DNA of 52,134 bases from a virus. The number at the start of each line of letters is the position of its first letter. Position 1 is the first letter of the stretch. The stretch is from positions 1 to 52,134 of the IMG/VR virus record IMGVR_UViG_3300025652_000110; one strand, given 5' to 3'. Below, in pieces: positions 19,801 to 27,673 of the stretch. The notes beneath the pieces were generated by a model. It did not search any database. It saw only the letters and a program-made list of their open reading frames with translations, and was not told where the DNA came from. Both the position numbers and the translations under genes were made by a program.

Positions 19801-20438
19801 AAAATAAGGCTACAGGTAAAAACATTTCTGTTAAAAATACTAGCGGACATTTAATGCCTAATCCTAATTTCAATCCTGAGTTTCCAGTACATGATATAAA
19901 AAATCCTAAGTATGTACCTCTTGGTAGTCTTAAATCTGCAACACAAGCTGCAGTACTTATGACTCACTCATTAGACGGTATCAATGTTGCTCGATCTTTA
20001 GGTGCTTGGAATCAGGACAAACGTCATATGAGTATAGCTCAAATCTTTGATGGATTTTTAGTAAGCCCTAAGCACGCTCGTGAGTTTGCTGCAAGGTTAA
20101 ATAAAGACTTTTTAGATATACACCTTGATAAAGGCGGTAGATTTAGAACTACTGGAGACTTCATGAAAGATTTAACTGATGTTGAAAAATTTCAACCAGG
20201 TCAATCTCATTATGATTTCTTATCTAACAATCCTGCTAATAGTAATGTTCTATTAATATATAGAGCAATGGCTCAAAAAGGTTTTAATTGGGATGACTAT
20301 AAAGGCAAAGGTCTTATCAAGTTAATCAAAGAGTTTGAGGCAGATAGAAAGAAATTTAGAAAACAATTTATGATAGACTTCAAGAAAACTGATTCTGAAT
20401 ACAATTATAAAGCTGTTAAACAATTCTTTTGGGATTAA
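16818..20438 (+). CDS. Probable virion-associated single-subunit RNA polymerase (N4 vRNAP-like)
   Basis: 1206 aa, good SD, last gene of the ejection cluster. The N-terminal 300 residues are low complexity. The region from about 580 to 1100 carries the T7-family RNA polymerase signatures in order: a D-N-N-R-F-Y element (R606; T7 D-x-x-G-R region), motif A V-D-G-T-G-N-G-L-A-H (D735, G740, H743; T7 D537, G542, H545), motif B R823-x3-K827-x7-Y835-G836 (T7 R627, K631, Y639, G640), an H-S-L-D-G element (1050-1054; T7 H-S-Q-D-G) and motif C I-F-D-G-F (D1078; T7 D812). T7 has His before that Asp; here it is Phe1077. Total size is close to the minimal polymerase domain of N4 vRNAP. Packaging is inferred from gene position and from an N-terminal F-D-M-S-G tag shared with the preceding ejection protein. 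Confidence 0.78.
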   Translation: MAKSGGYKSSANTKKDLKKAQFDMSGVFFEAPTVREQSNIVRKQQAYGQNLDQKSEMEMQIAQKEAEVAGLQRAQQGQNVSSEDQLRGRKSRLELQMLNQNYNKLNEGLLDDVYGGTQDTVGEMGSPIVDNTVEPVPTITPQREFPTPEQAVGTTTTPEIRPLGTGPAATIGGGDTNVSSAAIINAIMNKPEEDRTPAEWQVLADLAPEVYDSNQAADRETVDDDPDSPDRPGKISKVQIPYQQKMQLMHDSHAMGRRVEELLDQFAYDDMGSAERRQEMMRRINDGTFEVESVADFFEGILATHEELKRLGAPSALSDVALHSVLHQVREAYKRIGEPDDRRGRQQAIDESNIAPTTEEEAATALVMRGHEVREIGNKILEAMGVKPDANNVNSTIAGTIARDLVVRAFPNLFVKDLKGNIQISQDGLTVAEKMLPMTQTILPHTKNNVRLNKKPNASSTVKPRSGAKLRRTATGAATDIDYGNYDLVNDTIDILDNIGYTIDQDMVNIVNALTQSMDANGNTNIDKLIGTGKEDTGTLNDRSGSRKKKDPKTGRDIIGPDGEPVMEWYAGDRIKDVIFNDNMDWAQNLGNNVFYYDHFLGDNNRFYISQFTGNYHSHKLVRAMIMSDRIEMFSVDNEASLNELKAGIVKKFGHNVGVAEAARIFDANAKAWSDMIMKVREDGQPIIDLAAKEDGWDSVSAMVEATKLHQHLEGLKNGTKTDPIYTTKFMTHVDGTGNGLAHNAMQSGDFKTAALTNINPRFNAPEGEARMHWDSANPLNSDVYHLTGSGMTAQVEKNQSASSAFVKQAIVALGLDDKRNMRQFSKAPLMIFQYGAGRALIKKIVKENILIALEEDAATAAAFNQIVLDMGGNALSQSEIKQAIKDGVFEDSGQFRDADFIIDQMGDMMVKSVETQFPMLKKLSNILSSMANAAALHNPPIDLSVITIGGHRLNFGLANWETDRLRSFIDETSGLDFSPAQKILYPQGTKVYMKNKATGKNISVKNTSGHLMPNPNFNPEFPVHDIKNPKYVPLGSLKSATQAAVLMTHSLDGINVARSLGAWNQDKRHMSIAQIFDGFLVSPKHAREFAARLNKDFLDIHLDKGGRFRTTGDFMKDLTDVEKFQPGQSHYDFLSNNPANSNVLLIYRAMAQKGFNWDDYKGKGLIKLIKEFEADRKKFRKQFMIDFKKTDSEYNYKAVKQFFWD

Positions 20439-20490
20439 AAAAAAATACCTACACCGGTCATTACGACTAGTGTAGGTTATTTTTTTTTAC
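20439..20490. terminator. Bidirectional intrinsic terminator between convergent modules
   Basis: An 8-bp stem ACCTACAC (20447-20454) pairs with GTGTAGGT (20470-20477). It is preceded by a run of nine A and followed by a T-rich run to 20488, so it has a U-tract in both directions. It lies between the + strand polymerase-like gene and the - strand gene ending at 20553. Confidence 0.85.
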
Positions 20491-20553
20491 TATTGCTGTG
20501 TTACTTGCACCAATGGTATTTACTATTGCTGTGTTACTTGCACCAATGGTATT
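20488..20553. repeat. Exact 33-bp tandem duplication
   Basis: Two perfect adjacent copies (20488-20520 and 20521-20553) of a unit that begins TACTATTGCTGTG and ends CCAATGGTATT. Each copy contains an imperfect palindrome with TTGCTG and CACCAA ends. It lies directly beside the bidirectional terminator and touches the stop codon of the flanking - strand gene. Confidence 0.9.
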
Positions 20554-20849
20554 TACTTGTTTGCTAAATAATGCTTCATAGCCTTATCAACTGCAGCTCG
20601 TTTCTTAGCCGCTGTGATCGTAGCTTTCTTGACAGCATCTTCTTGAGACATTCCTTGTTGCATTAATACTTTACTATCTTCTTCCATATTTAATATCTGA
20701 ATTTGATCAGCAACATATGTATGAACATCTGTTAAATCTTCTGGTACGTCAGGATCTGTACCACCTTTTAAGATAGCTACTGCTTCTAATAACTCAGCAT
20801 CAGTAGTATCTGCATCCCTTAGGATGTTAGTATCTTCGGCTCTTGCCAT
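20553..20849 (-). CDS. Hypothetical acidic protein
   Basis: 98 aa, SD GGAGA 8 nt before the ATG. Acidic N-terminal half and basic Ala/Lys-rich C-terminal helix (DAVKKATITAAKKRAAVDK). Overlaps the upstream gene by 31 nt. Last gene of the leftward operon. No family recognised. Confidence 0.6.
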   Translation of the reverse strand: MARAEDTNILRDADTTDAELLEAVAILKGGTDPDVPEDLTDVHTYVADQIQILNMEEDSKVLMQQGMSQEDAVKKATITAAKKRAAVDKAMKHYLANK

Positions 20850-21010
20850 TCTGATTTCTCCTTTTCATTTACACTATCCATGTAGCTTATCAAACCTTGG
20901 ACAGGGTGTGTATCATTATCTAATTCAAATGGACCATATTCTATAACCCATGTTGATTTCTCATGGTCAGTATCATCGACCACTGTAAACATTGCTTTGC
21001 ATGTTGCCAT
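20819..21010 (-). CDS. Hypothetical small protein
   Basis: 63 aa from the ATG at 21010 (GGAG 7 nt upstream, overlapping the previous stop as TGATG). Acidic, predicted beta-rich, with no motif recognised. Part of the three-gene block below the promoter at 21369-21396. Confidence 0.55.
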   Translation of the reverse strand: MATCKAMFTVVDDTDHEKSTWVIEYGPFELDNDTHPVQGLISYMDSVNEKEKSEWQEPKILTS

Positions 21011-21285
21011 CACTTATCTCCATCTACTAAGTTGTATCCGTATATTGCCATACTTTTAAGTAAACTTTGTAAAGCTGTCTCAGCAGCCATTGCTAGCTCA
21101 TCTGAAACGTTATCATCTGAAGCTATGCTATGCGCAGCGTTGGTCATTTGCCATAACTGAACACCAATGTTGTGAGCAAAGCTATCTGTTTTATTGGTAC
21201 TTTCTTTAATTGTCATATCTTCTCCATAATTTTTAAGTCTTTCGTTATAATTATCTAACATTTTACTTTTAGTTTCATCAATCAT
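21010..21285 (-). CDS. Hypothetical helical protein
   Basis: 91 aa from ATG 21285, which has AAGGAG upstream. The longer frame to 21405 has no SD and crosses a likely promoter, so I rejected it. The C-terminal half (about 45-85) is an Ala-rich helix. First gene after a candidate host promoter. Function unknown. Confidence 0.55.
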   Translation of the reverse strand: MIDETKSKMLDNYNERLKNYGEDMTIKESTNKTDSFAHNIGVQLWQMTNAAHSIASDDNVSDELAMAAETALQSLLKSMAIYGYNLVDGDK

Positions 21286-21368
21286 AAAGGTATTCTCCTT
21301 ATTTTCTCCAGTCGTTTTTCCAAAGTGGTCTGGTCTTATGATTTTTTTTCTTCTTTTCAGAACGTAAT

Positions 21369-21396
21369 AACATATATAACTCTGCGGTCCTGTCAA
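21369..21396 (-). promoter_or_regulatory. Candidate sigma70-type promoter
   Basis: On the - strand, -35 TTGACA (21391-21396), 16-nt spacer and -10 TATGTT (21369-21374), about 85 nt before the ATG at 21285. Perfect -35, 4 of 6 in the -10. It would let host polymerase transcribe the terminal three genes independently. Confidence 0.45.
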
Positions 21397-21432
21397 CTTG
21401 CACAAGACCCCAGGTTATTTTTTTCTTTGAAC

Positions 21433-21534
21433 TTAAAGCCATGAAGCAATCACAGCAGCTACTACTAGTGCTGCAAATATTGCTAAACTCTTATTGTCCT
21501 TTATTGTTGTAAGTATTTTAGTTTTAAGATCCAT
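21433..21534 (-). CDS. 33-aa single-TM peptide
   Basis: ATG at 21534 with a weak SD (AAGGGG, about 7 nt upstream). A basic N terminus (DLKTKILTTIKDNKS) is followed by one hydrophobic helix (LAIFAALVVAAVIASWL). It follows another small membrane protein in the same direction. Possibly a holin-like or regulatory membrane peptide. Confidence 0.5.
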   Translation of the reverse strand: MDLKTKILTTIKDNKSLAIFAALVVAAVIASWL

Positions 21535-21543
21535 TAATACCCC

Positions 21544-21786
21544 TTACTTAGATACTTGATCTGTTATATCTTTGTCAAGTAATTTCCAGATAATTCCAGC
21601 AGCAATCAAGCCTGCTAAACCAGCATTACCTAACGTCCATACTATGTTAAGTATAGAACTAATTACATCACCTGTTAAGAAAGCTACCTTCGCACCGAAG
21701 ATTACTTGCAATACAATTGACAAACTAATTAGCTTAATACCTACATCAATCGCAGCGTCCGCTACGTGCTTTATTTTCTCTAACAT
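21544..21786 (-). CDS. Small two-TM membrane protein
   Basis: 80 aa, SD AGGAGT. Two hydrophobic segments (about 16-37 and 42-68), short charged ends. Encoded directly after nrdB on the early strand. A holin-type or host-membrane-modifying protein is possible. No family recognised. Confidence 0.5.
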   Translation of the reverse strand: MLEKIKHVADAAIDVGIKLISLSIVLQVIFGAKVAFLTGDVISSILNIVWTLGNAGLAGLIAAGIIWKLLDKDITDQVSK

Positions 21787-21810
21787 ATTTTACTCCTATA
21801 TATATTTAAA

Positions 21811-22761
21811 TTACCAACCCCATTCTCCGACCATACCAACGGTAGAGTAATCTGTCACTGTCTTTTCAAAGAAGTTACTCAATGAATCTCCAGATGTAAG
21901 ATCTTCTACCCAAGGTAAAGGATTAGTTTTTACTTTAAAGTTTCCTTTAAAGCCTAGTTGAATTAATCTTCGATCAGCTAAATATTTTATATAATTTTTA
22001 ACTTCATCCTTATCTAAGCCGCCAACATCACCAGCTGCATAAGCAAGATCAATTACTTTTTCCTCTAACTTAACTACTTTTCTAGCCATCTCATATATCT
22101 CTGACTTGAATTCATCAGTTAGAACTCTACTATGCTCTGTACAGAACTCTCTAAACAACTTACTCATTCCTTCAACATGGAGAGTTTCGTCTCTTATACT
22201 CCATTCTATAACAGTTCCCATGCCTTTCATCTTACCACGTCGTTGGTAATTTAATAGCATAGCAAATGCTGAGAACAGAGTAACGCCTTCATTAAATACA
22301 GATAACGCTAATGACTTAGCTAGCCCATGATGACTATTAACATCTGCATCTCTCATGAAGTCGGTCTTGTTTACCATTTGTTTATATTCTAAAAACGTAC
22401 TGTATTCTTTTTCATGTAAACCTAATGTATCATTTAGTAATGCATAAGCTCTTTGATGAATACCTTCTCGCGCAGAGAATGATAACAACATTGATCTTAT
22501 TTCATTATTAGGAAATTTAGGTATATAAAAGTTACAATAGTTTTGAGCCACAATAACGTCAGCTGAGGTAAACAACCTAAGTATAGATATGATATGTTCT
22601 TTTTCCACATCAAGCAACTCTCCGTTTTTCCATTGAGTTACGTCTTCAGCTAGGTTTATTTCTTTTTCTGTCCAATGTATATCCTCATGTTGCTCGGCTA
22701 ATTCTATAGCCCAAGGAAATTGGAACGGTTTAAACACTATATTTTCTTCCATTAACGTCAT
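21811..22761 (-). CDS. nrdB: Class Ia ribonucleotide reductase small subunit
   Basis: 316 aa. It provides the tyrosyl radical for reduction of ribonucleoside diphosphates by the large subunit encoded just upstream (4-nt gap). The di-iron ligands and radical Tyr are all present at the spacings of E. coli NrdB: Asp68, Glu99, His102 and Tyr106 (E-x2-H-x3-Y), Glu158, Glu192 and His195 (D84, E115, H118, Y122, E204, E238, H241). It is a short version of the family (E. coli 376 aa). The C terminus, which contacts the large subunit, ends GEWGW. Supplies dNTPs for phage DNA synthesis. Confidence 0.95.
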   Translation of the reverse strand: MTLMEENIVFKPFQFPWAIELAEQHEDIHWTEKEINLAEDVTQWKNGELLDVEKEHIISILRLFTSADVIVAQNYCNFYIPKFPNNEIRSMLLSFSAREGIHQRAYALLNDTLGLHEKEYSTFLEYKQMVNKTDFMRDADVNSHHGLAKSLALSVFNEGVTLFSAFAMLLNYQRRGKMKGMGTVIEWSIRDETLHVEGMSKLFREFCTEHSRVLTDEFKSEIYEMARKVVKLEEKVIDLAYAAGDVGGLDKDEVKNYIKYLADRRLIQLGFKGNFKVKTNPLPWVEDLTSGDSLSNFFEKTVTDYSTVGMVGEWGW

Positions 22762-22765
22762 GATA

Positions 22766-24547
22766 TTACCCCTCGCATGCTAAACATTCATCTTCAGCTG
22801 CATCGCCAATAGCTATTCTATCTACTTGTTGGCCGACATTTTCTGCTACTTGTGTACTAGATGTACGTAGATAATATAATGTTTTTAGTTTCTTGTTAAA
22901 TGCACTTATGTGCACACTGTTTACGTATGATTTATCAGATCCAGCTGGGAAGAATAAGTTTACACTCTGTGATTGACATATATATACTTGTCTATCACTT
23001 GCATGTTGAACTACCCAGTGCTGATCTAACTCAAACGCTGTTTTGAATACATCTTTTTCCCAATCAGTTAAGTAATCTAGTTGTTGTACAGATCCTTGAT
23101 GGTGACCGATGTTGCGCCACTCAGCTTCTAACCAATCTAAATCTTTACCTAGTCTTAACCTATGTTCTTCCATTACCTCTTGCAGGTGTTTGTTTCTAAT
23201 AAGATGCGATCCAACTCTTGTTTTATGAATAAAACTATTTGATTTAATAGGCTCTATCGATGGTGAGGTTCCAATTATCATTCCGCTATTTGCATTTGGC
23301 GCTATAGCTAATAGATGACTGTTCCTTTTACCTGTTCCTCTGCCATACATATATTCACTTTTAGTTTTACATAAATCTTTAGTAGCTTTTAATGCATGCT
23401 GCTTTATATAAGCAAACATCATTTTGTTTTGACCGACTGCCATAGCAGATTCCCATGGTATACTTTTTGATTGTAAGTATGAATGAAAACCCATAGCACC
23501 TAGTCCTAAAGATCTTTCAGTAAGAGCTGATGATGTAGCCTTAAATAAAGCTGGCTGCGGAGCGTGATCAATGAACTGAGTTAGTACATTGTCTAGCATT
23601 TCTATAAGATCTTCTACTATTGTAGAGTCTTTCCACTCATCAAACTTTTCCAAGTTTAGACTACTTAAGCAGCATACTGCTGTTCGATCAGAGTTTGTTG
23701 GTAATGTTATCTCAGCACAGAGGTTACTACCTTTTATTTCTAATCCCTTTTTCTTAAGAGGTTCAGGCAATTTTCTATTGCTCTCATCGATGAAGTGAAT
23801 ATACGGCTCACCTGTCCTAAACCTAGTCTCCAATATCCTTTCCCATAACTCACGTGCGCGTACTGTATCACGGACTGAGCCGTCATGAGGATCGATAAGA
23901 TCCCAATCACTATCACTTGAAACACTATCCATAAAATTATCAGTAATATTGACAGCATTATTAATATTAAAACACTTACGATTTGAATCACCACCTGAGG
24001 GAATCCTGATATTAAGGAACTCAATGATGTCCGGATGGCTGATATCCAAGTATGCTGCATAACTTCCCTTTCTTGTTTGTCCTTGTTTGTAAGCAGTCAT
24101 TGCTGAGTCTGCTACTTTAATAAATGGTATTGGTGATGGAGCTTTATCACTAACAGCTCTAACATCTGACCAATGACCGCCAACTCCTCCACCTTTCACT
24201 GATAGCCATGCTAACTCTGATTGGTGGTCTATAAGACCTTCTAGCGTATCAGGAACGTAATTTAAAAAGCAACTGATAGGTAGACCAAGGGGTGTTTCAC
24301 CTGGCATAGGGGCATTACTTAATATTGGGCTGCTAAACATAAACCAACTGTTACTTACCCCGTCATACAATCTTTGAGCTAGTTTTTTGTTACCATTAGA
24401 ATAGGCAATACAAGCTCTAGCATAAGCTTCTTGTGGTGACTTTTCTTTACCTCTAAGGTAGTGAGCTTTCAATAAATCAAAAGCTTGATCTGTCATTTGC
24501 TTATCTTTAGCTCTATCTATTTGTATTCCTAAATAATTACTCTTCAT
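22766..24547 (-). CDS. nrdA: Class Ia ribonucleotide reductase large subunit
   Basis: 593 aa, ATG overlapping the upstream stop (ATGA). Catalytic alpha subunit. Visible family elements are P-I-S-C-F-L-N near residue 90, the glycine-rich G-G-G-V-G-G-H-W segment, N-L-C-A-E-I-T-L-P (active-site Asn/Cys/Glu), A-P-N-A-N-S-G and the C-terminal redox Cys pair E-C-L-A-C-E-G that accepts electrons from a thioredoxin or glutaredoxin. At 593 aa it is much shorter than E. coli NrdA (761 aa) and lacks the N-terminal ATP cone, so dATP inhibition is probably absent, as in many phage enzymes. No thioredoxin gene is visible, so host reductant is likely used. Confidence 0.95.
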   Translation of the reverse strand: MKSNYLGIQIDRAKDKQMTDQAFDLLKAHYLRGKEKSPQEAYARACIAYSNGNKKLAQRLYDGVSNSWFMFSSPILSNAPMPGETPLGLPISCFLNYVPDTLEGLIDHQSELAWLSVKGGGVGGHWSDVRAVSDKAPSPIPFIKVADSAMTAYKQGQTRKGSYAAYLDISHPDIIEFLNIRIPSGGDSNRKCFNINNAVNITDNFMDSVSSDSDWDLIDPHDGSVRDTVRARELWERILETRFRTGEPYIHFIDESNRKLPEPLKKKGLEIKGSNLCAEITLPTNSDRTAVCCLSSLNLEKFDEWKDSTIVEDLIEMLDNVLTQFIDHAPQPALFKATSSALTERSLGLGAMGFHSYLQSKSIPWESAMAVGQNKMMFAYIKQHALKATKDLCKTKSEYMYGRGTGKRNSHLLAIAPNANSGMIIGTSPSIEPIKSNSFIHKTRVGSHLIRNKHLQEVMEEHRLRLGKDLDWLEAEWRNIGHHQGSVQQLDYLTDWEKDVFKTAFELDQHWVVQHASDRQVYICQSQSVNLFFPAGSDKSYVNSVHISAFNKKLKTLYYLRTSSTQVAENVGQQVDRIAIGDAAEDECLACEG

Positions 24548-24750
24548 TTCTTCTCCTTATTAACGATGACCTCTATTGTTTGATCTCCATCATCATCTTT
24601 ATAAACTTTATACTGTATCTTTTTCTTAGCATGTTCAGCTAGTGCATAACATACTCCTTCTTCAAACGACATTTGTTTTTCTTTACGCATCCACATATAA
24701 ATAAATATGCATGTACCTATTGAAGCTAATAGTATTTCATGTAATTCCAT
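24544..24750 (-). CDS. Hypothetical membrane-anchored protein
   Basis: 68 aa, SD AAGGAGA. One N-terminal TM (about 5-21, EILLASIGTCIFIYMWM), then a charged helix and a Lys/Asp-rich strand region. Coupled to nrdA by an ATGA overlap. No family recognised. Confidence 0.55.
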   Translation of the reverse strand: MELHEILLASIGTCIFIYMWMRKEKQMSFEEGVCYALAEHAKKKIQYKVYKDDDGDQTIEVIVNKEKK

Positions 24751-24761
24751 TTTATTTCTCC

Positions 24762-24941
24762 TTAATGTATTTTATTATCATTTTCTAGGTCTAAAGTTAG
24801 ATACTCAAACCCTAGTTCTTTTAATTCTTCACATGTTTGCAACCAAGCCACGCATTCCATTAATACTATCTCACTATCAGTATTATCTATTACTGTTTTG
24901 ATCTTACTTTTGACATCATTAACGTGTATTTGGCTGCTCAT
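24762..24941 (-). CDS. Hypothetical small protein
   Basis: 59 aa from ATG 24941, chosen because GGAG lies about 6 nt upstream. The ATG 12 nt further up lacks a good SD. Acidic, helical. It begins inside the end of the RusA-like gene. Function unknown. Confidence 0.5.
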   Translation of the reverse strand: MSSQIHVNDVKSKIKTVIDNTDSEIVLMECVAWLQTCEELKELGFEYLTLDLENDNKIH

Positions 24942-25323
24942 ATTTCTCTCCATCTATTTCTAATATAACATAATCTTCTTTATCTTCGTCATATCCTCCA
25001 AAATGAGATGAAAAACCGGTTACTATTTCGTTGTTATCATCTTCAATAGATCCATGTTCAACCATAGCATCCATTAAAAACTTGTGCAACGCCCATGTAA
25101 AGTTATCTATATCTCGCTTTCTTTTAGTTGCGAAATATAAAGTATAGTGTATCGTTAGTTTATTGTATTTAGGCAGAGACTCCACGAAGTTTTTTACTTC
25201 TTCGTGGTAATCTTTTTTTGCCTTAGCAAGTGTAGCCCAGTGTAAGTTTCTGTACAAGTTTCCTGTCAGTATTCCAGCTTTACCTTTCTTTACGTACAAT
25301 GGGAAGTTAAGTCTTGCTATCAA
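24919..25323 (-). CDS. RusA-like Holliday-junction resolvase
   Basis: 134 aa. RusA-family endodeoxyribonuclease that cuts four-way DNA junctions, here to process replication or recombination intermediates before packaging. The acidic metal-binding cluster is visible: K-R-D-I-D-N-F (Asp71, Asp73), L-M-D-A-M (Asp85) and I-E-D-D-N-N-E-I (Asp95/96). It starts with TTG overlapping the exonuclease stop (TTGA) with GGAG 7 nt upstream; no ATG is available before residue 80. Length is typical (about 120-140 aa). Works with the adjacent exonuclease and helicase. Confidence 0.8.
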   Translation of the reverse strand: MIARLNFPLYVKKGKAGILTGNLYRNLHWATLAKAKKDYHEEVKNFVESLPKYNKLTIHYTLYFATKRKRDIDNFTWALHKFLMDAMVEHGSIEDDNNEIVTGFSSHFGGYDEDKEDYVILEIDGEKYEQPNTR

Positions 25324-26165
25324 TCTCTTGCTCCGATCTTAGTAATTGTCCAACGATCTTTTTCTTCATTGTGTCTAACCCTAACACCAGAACCTTGATG
25401 AGATTGACCTTCACATAGTTCTATTAATTGTTTCTTAATAGTTTCCATGCGTCCTTCTTGCAATAGCTTTTCGTCTCTAGCTTCTTTCCAAAAGTATGCT
25501 AACTCTTTCCATTGCTCATCTTCACGTTTAAGTATATCATTTGGACCTGGTTCCGGTTTACCTTTAAAGTATTCTTTCCAGGCATTTAATATTTCTTCAC
25601 GTAATTCAGGGTTTGACTCATGGACTCTATTGTAACCAACCTTGTTATGTCTGTCATATACCCAAAAGTTACAATGATCTTGGCCAGATAGTAACATTTG
25701 CTGTTCCATTTGTATTTCGTATTGATGCGGCAATGAATCTCCGTTAACCTGTGTCTGCCACAATGGTGATTCAGATCCGTTTAATGGGACTTTAATCTCC
25801 ACTATTGCTGGTTTTCCAGAGTTTGACCATGTTTCTTTACCATCTAATGAAGCCATCAATGGCAGTCCATCGATCTCACCAACTATGCAGCATGGCTCGA
25901 ATACTCCTCCCATTTCATTTTGAAATGCTTCTCTAGCCTCATCTTCGAACTCATTACCGATTGTCATAGCAAAGTTTTTCTTTACTTCTAACTCACCGTT
26001 TTTAAGCTCCCATAATTGTAATGGTGTTTTAGGAATCCACGGACTAACGCCCATAGCTGAAGCAGCTTCTGAAGCTGTTCCGTATTTTCTTCTAGTTTCT
26101 AACCATAGATCACTACCTTGAGGCAATAAAGTATCGTCATATTCTATTCTATTTACTACTTGCAT
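25320..26165 (-). CDS. YqaJ/lambda-exonuclease-family recombination nuclease
   Basis: 281 aa. A 5'-3' exonuclease of the PD-(D/E)XK fold. An early helix with R-R-K-Y-G-T-A-S-E-A (about 25-34) and G-V-S-P-W fit the family start. Glu73 and Glu76 (G-N-E-F-E-D-E-A), Asp108 (A-S-L-D-G) and E-I-K at 123-125 form the catalytic set. SD AAGGAGT. With the ssDNA-binding protein and resolvase it makes a recombination/end-processing module, probably used to build concatemers. No Bet/Erf/RecT annealing protein is recognised unless the DUF2815-like protein at 27808 fills that role. Confidence 0.85.
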   Translation of the reverse strand: MQVVNRIEYDDTLLPQGSDLWLETRRKYGTASEAASAMGVSPWIPKTPLQLWELKNGELEVKKNFAMTIGNEFEDEAREAFQNEMGGVFEPCCIVGEIDGLPLMASLDGKETWSNSGKPAIVEIKVPLNGSESPLWQTQVNGDSLPHQYEIQMEQQMLLSGQDHCNFWVYDRHNKVGYNRVHESNPELREEILNAWKEYFKGKPEPGPNDILKREDEQWKELAYFWKEARDEKLLQEGRMETIKKQLIELCEGQSHQGSGVRVRHNEEKDRWTITKIGARD

Positions 26166-26179
26166 ATTATTACTCCTTT

Positions 26180-27673
26180 TTATTTTCTACGTTTAGCCCA
26201 TTTTATCTGAAGATGCTTAATGTAACTCATCGTCTCTTTGTTAGGCTTTTCTGCAACGGCATCTTTAAATTGAGGAAAACTATCAAACCGTTCTTTATAT
26301 TTATAATTTGCCCAGTTATCGCTGTAACCTTTGATTACAGTATAACCGAGTAATTGTTGATAGAATTCTCTTTTAAAGTTTTCACCGTATCTCTCTTTTC
26401 TTTCAACTTTCTTAGTCTTTTTATTAACTAGACCTAGCTCAGCATCTATAAATTCTACGTAAGAGCTTTTACTCTTATGAATCTTACCACATCCTGGACA
26501 TATATTGCTGCCGCTGAATGTTCTAAAACAACCTTCACATATTAATGTTGACTCTTCTCGTTCTGCAGGTTCAGTTCTTTCATTTTCTTTTGCTTTACCT
26601 GATGTTAGTATCCAGTTATGATCGTCTGTTGCAAATCCGTTAGTGTATACAGCGCCAGAATGATCTATTATTATTGCTTTATCTTTAGTTGGATGAGGTC
26701 TTAACACTCTTCCAACCATCTGAATGTACAATCCTAATGATCTTGTTGGTCTTGCTAGTACACAAACTTGTGCTTTTGGTGCATCAAATCCTTCAGTTAG
26801 CACCATACAGTTACATATTACTGTTACTTTACCTGTGTCGAAGTCTTTTAATATTTGTACTCTTTCTTTTGTTGGTGTCTGTCCGTCTAAATGAGCTGCA
26901 GATACACCAGAATCTATAAATGTTTCACATAAATTCTTACTGTGTTTAACACTTGAGGCAAATACTAATGTTTGTTTACCATTTCCTATGTGTTTCCATG
27001 TTCTAACTACATCACCGACAAGTTTTGGTAGGTTCATTCGTCCGCTTAACTCTTTTGCGTTGTAATCACCTGCAATTAATCCTATACCTTTAAGATCTGG
27101 TATACTTGGTGAATAATAAACAGCTTCGATTAAACTACCTAGTCTTGTTAGCTCTTTAATTCCAGGAGCTTTAACCATATGTGAGTAAATAGATCCTAAT
27201 CCTACACCGTCAGATCTTATTGGCGTAGCTGTTAAGCCTACAATTAAGCTTTTACTGTATAGATTTATAAGTTTAATATAAGTATTACTTAATGATCTGT
27301 GAGCTTCATCGATGATAATTAAATCAGCAATTGGTAGATCCATTTTGTTTTTTGTTATTGCTCGTGCTCTTAGAGTATCAATAGATGCAACTTGTACTGT
27401 TGCGAATGAGTTTTCTTTTTTATGATTAGCCATAATAACTCCGTGTCTTACTTCGAAGTCATTTAATTTGTCTGATGTTTGTATGATTAGTTCTCGTCTA
27501 TGAGCTAAGAATAATACTTTTCTGCCTTTTTCTACAAAAGCTTTTACTAATGCTGCAGCCATTACTGTTTTTCCAGAACCTGTTGCAGCTTGTAATATTA
27601 TTCTACGATTACCTTGTCTTTCTACTTTAACTAGATCATTTAAAACATCTTTTTGATATTGTCTTAACTTCAT
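26180..27673 (-). CDS. RadD-like SF2 DNA helicase with C-terminal zinc finger
   Basis: 497 aa from ATG 27673, coupled by ATGA to the tiny gene upstream; GTG 27691 is an alternative. Superfamily 2 motifs: A-A-T-G-S-G-K-T (Walker A, about residue 33), I-I-D-E-A-H (Walker B), G-L-T-A-T, and Q-M-V-G-R-V-L-R (motif VI). A C-terminal zinc ribbon is formed by C-E-G-C and C-P-G-C. This architecture matches RadD/YejH-type repair helicases. It could unwind branched DNA during phage recombination. It is not a DnaB-type replicative helicase. Confidence 0.85.
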   Translation of the reverse strand: MKLRQYQKDVLNDLVKVERQGNRRIILQAATGSGKTVMAAALVKAFVEKGRKVLFLAHRRELIIQTSDKLNDFEVRHGVIMANHKKENSFATVQVASIDTLRARAITKNKMDLPIADLIIIDEAHRSLSNTYIKLINLYSKSLIVGLTATPIRSDGVGLGSIYSHMVKAPGIKELTRLGSLIEAVYYSPSIPDLKGIGLIAGDYNAKELSGRMNLPKLVGDVVRTWKHIGNGKQTLVFASSVKHSKNLCETFIDSGVSAAHLDGQTPTKERVQILKDFDTGKVTVICNCMVLTEGFDAPKAQVCVLARPTRSLGLYIQMVGRVLRPHPTKDKAIIIDHSGAVYTNGFATDDHNWILTSGKAKENERTEPAEREESTLICEGCFRTFSGSNICPGCGKIHKSKSSYVEFIDAELGLVNKKTKKVERKERYGENFKREFYQQLLGYTVIKGYSDNWANYKYKERFDSFPQFKDAVAEKPNKETMSYIKHLQIKWAKRRK

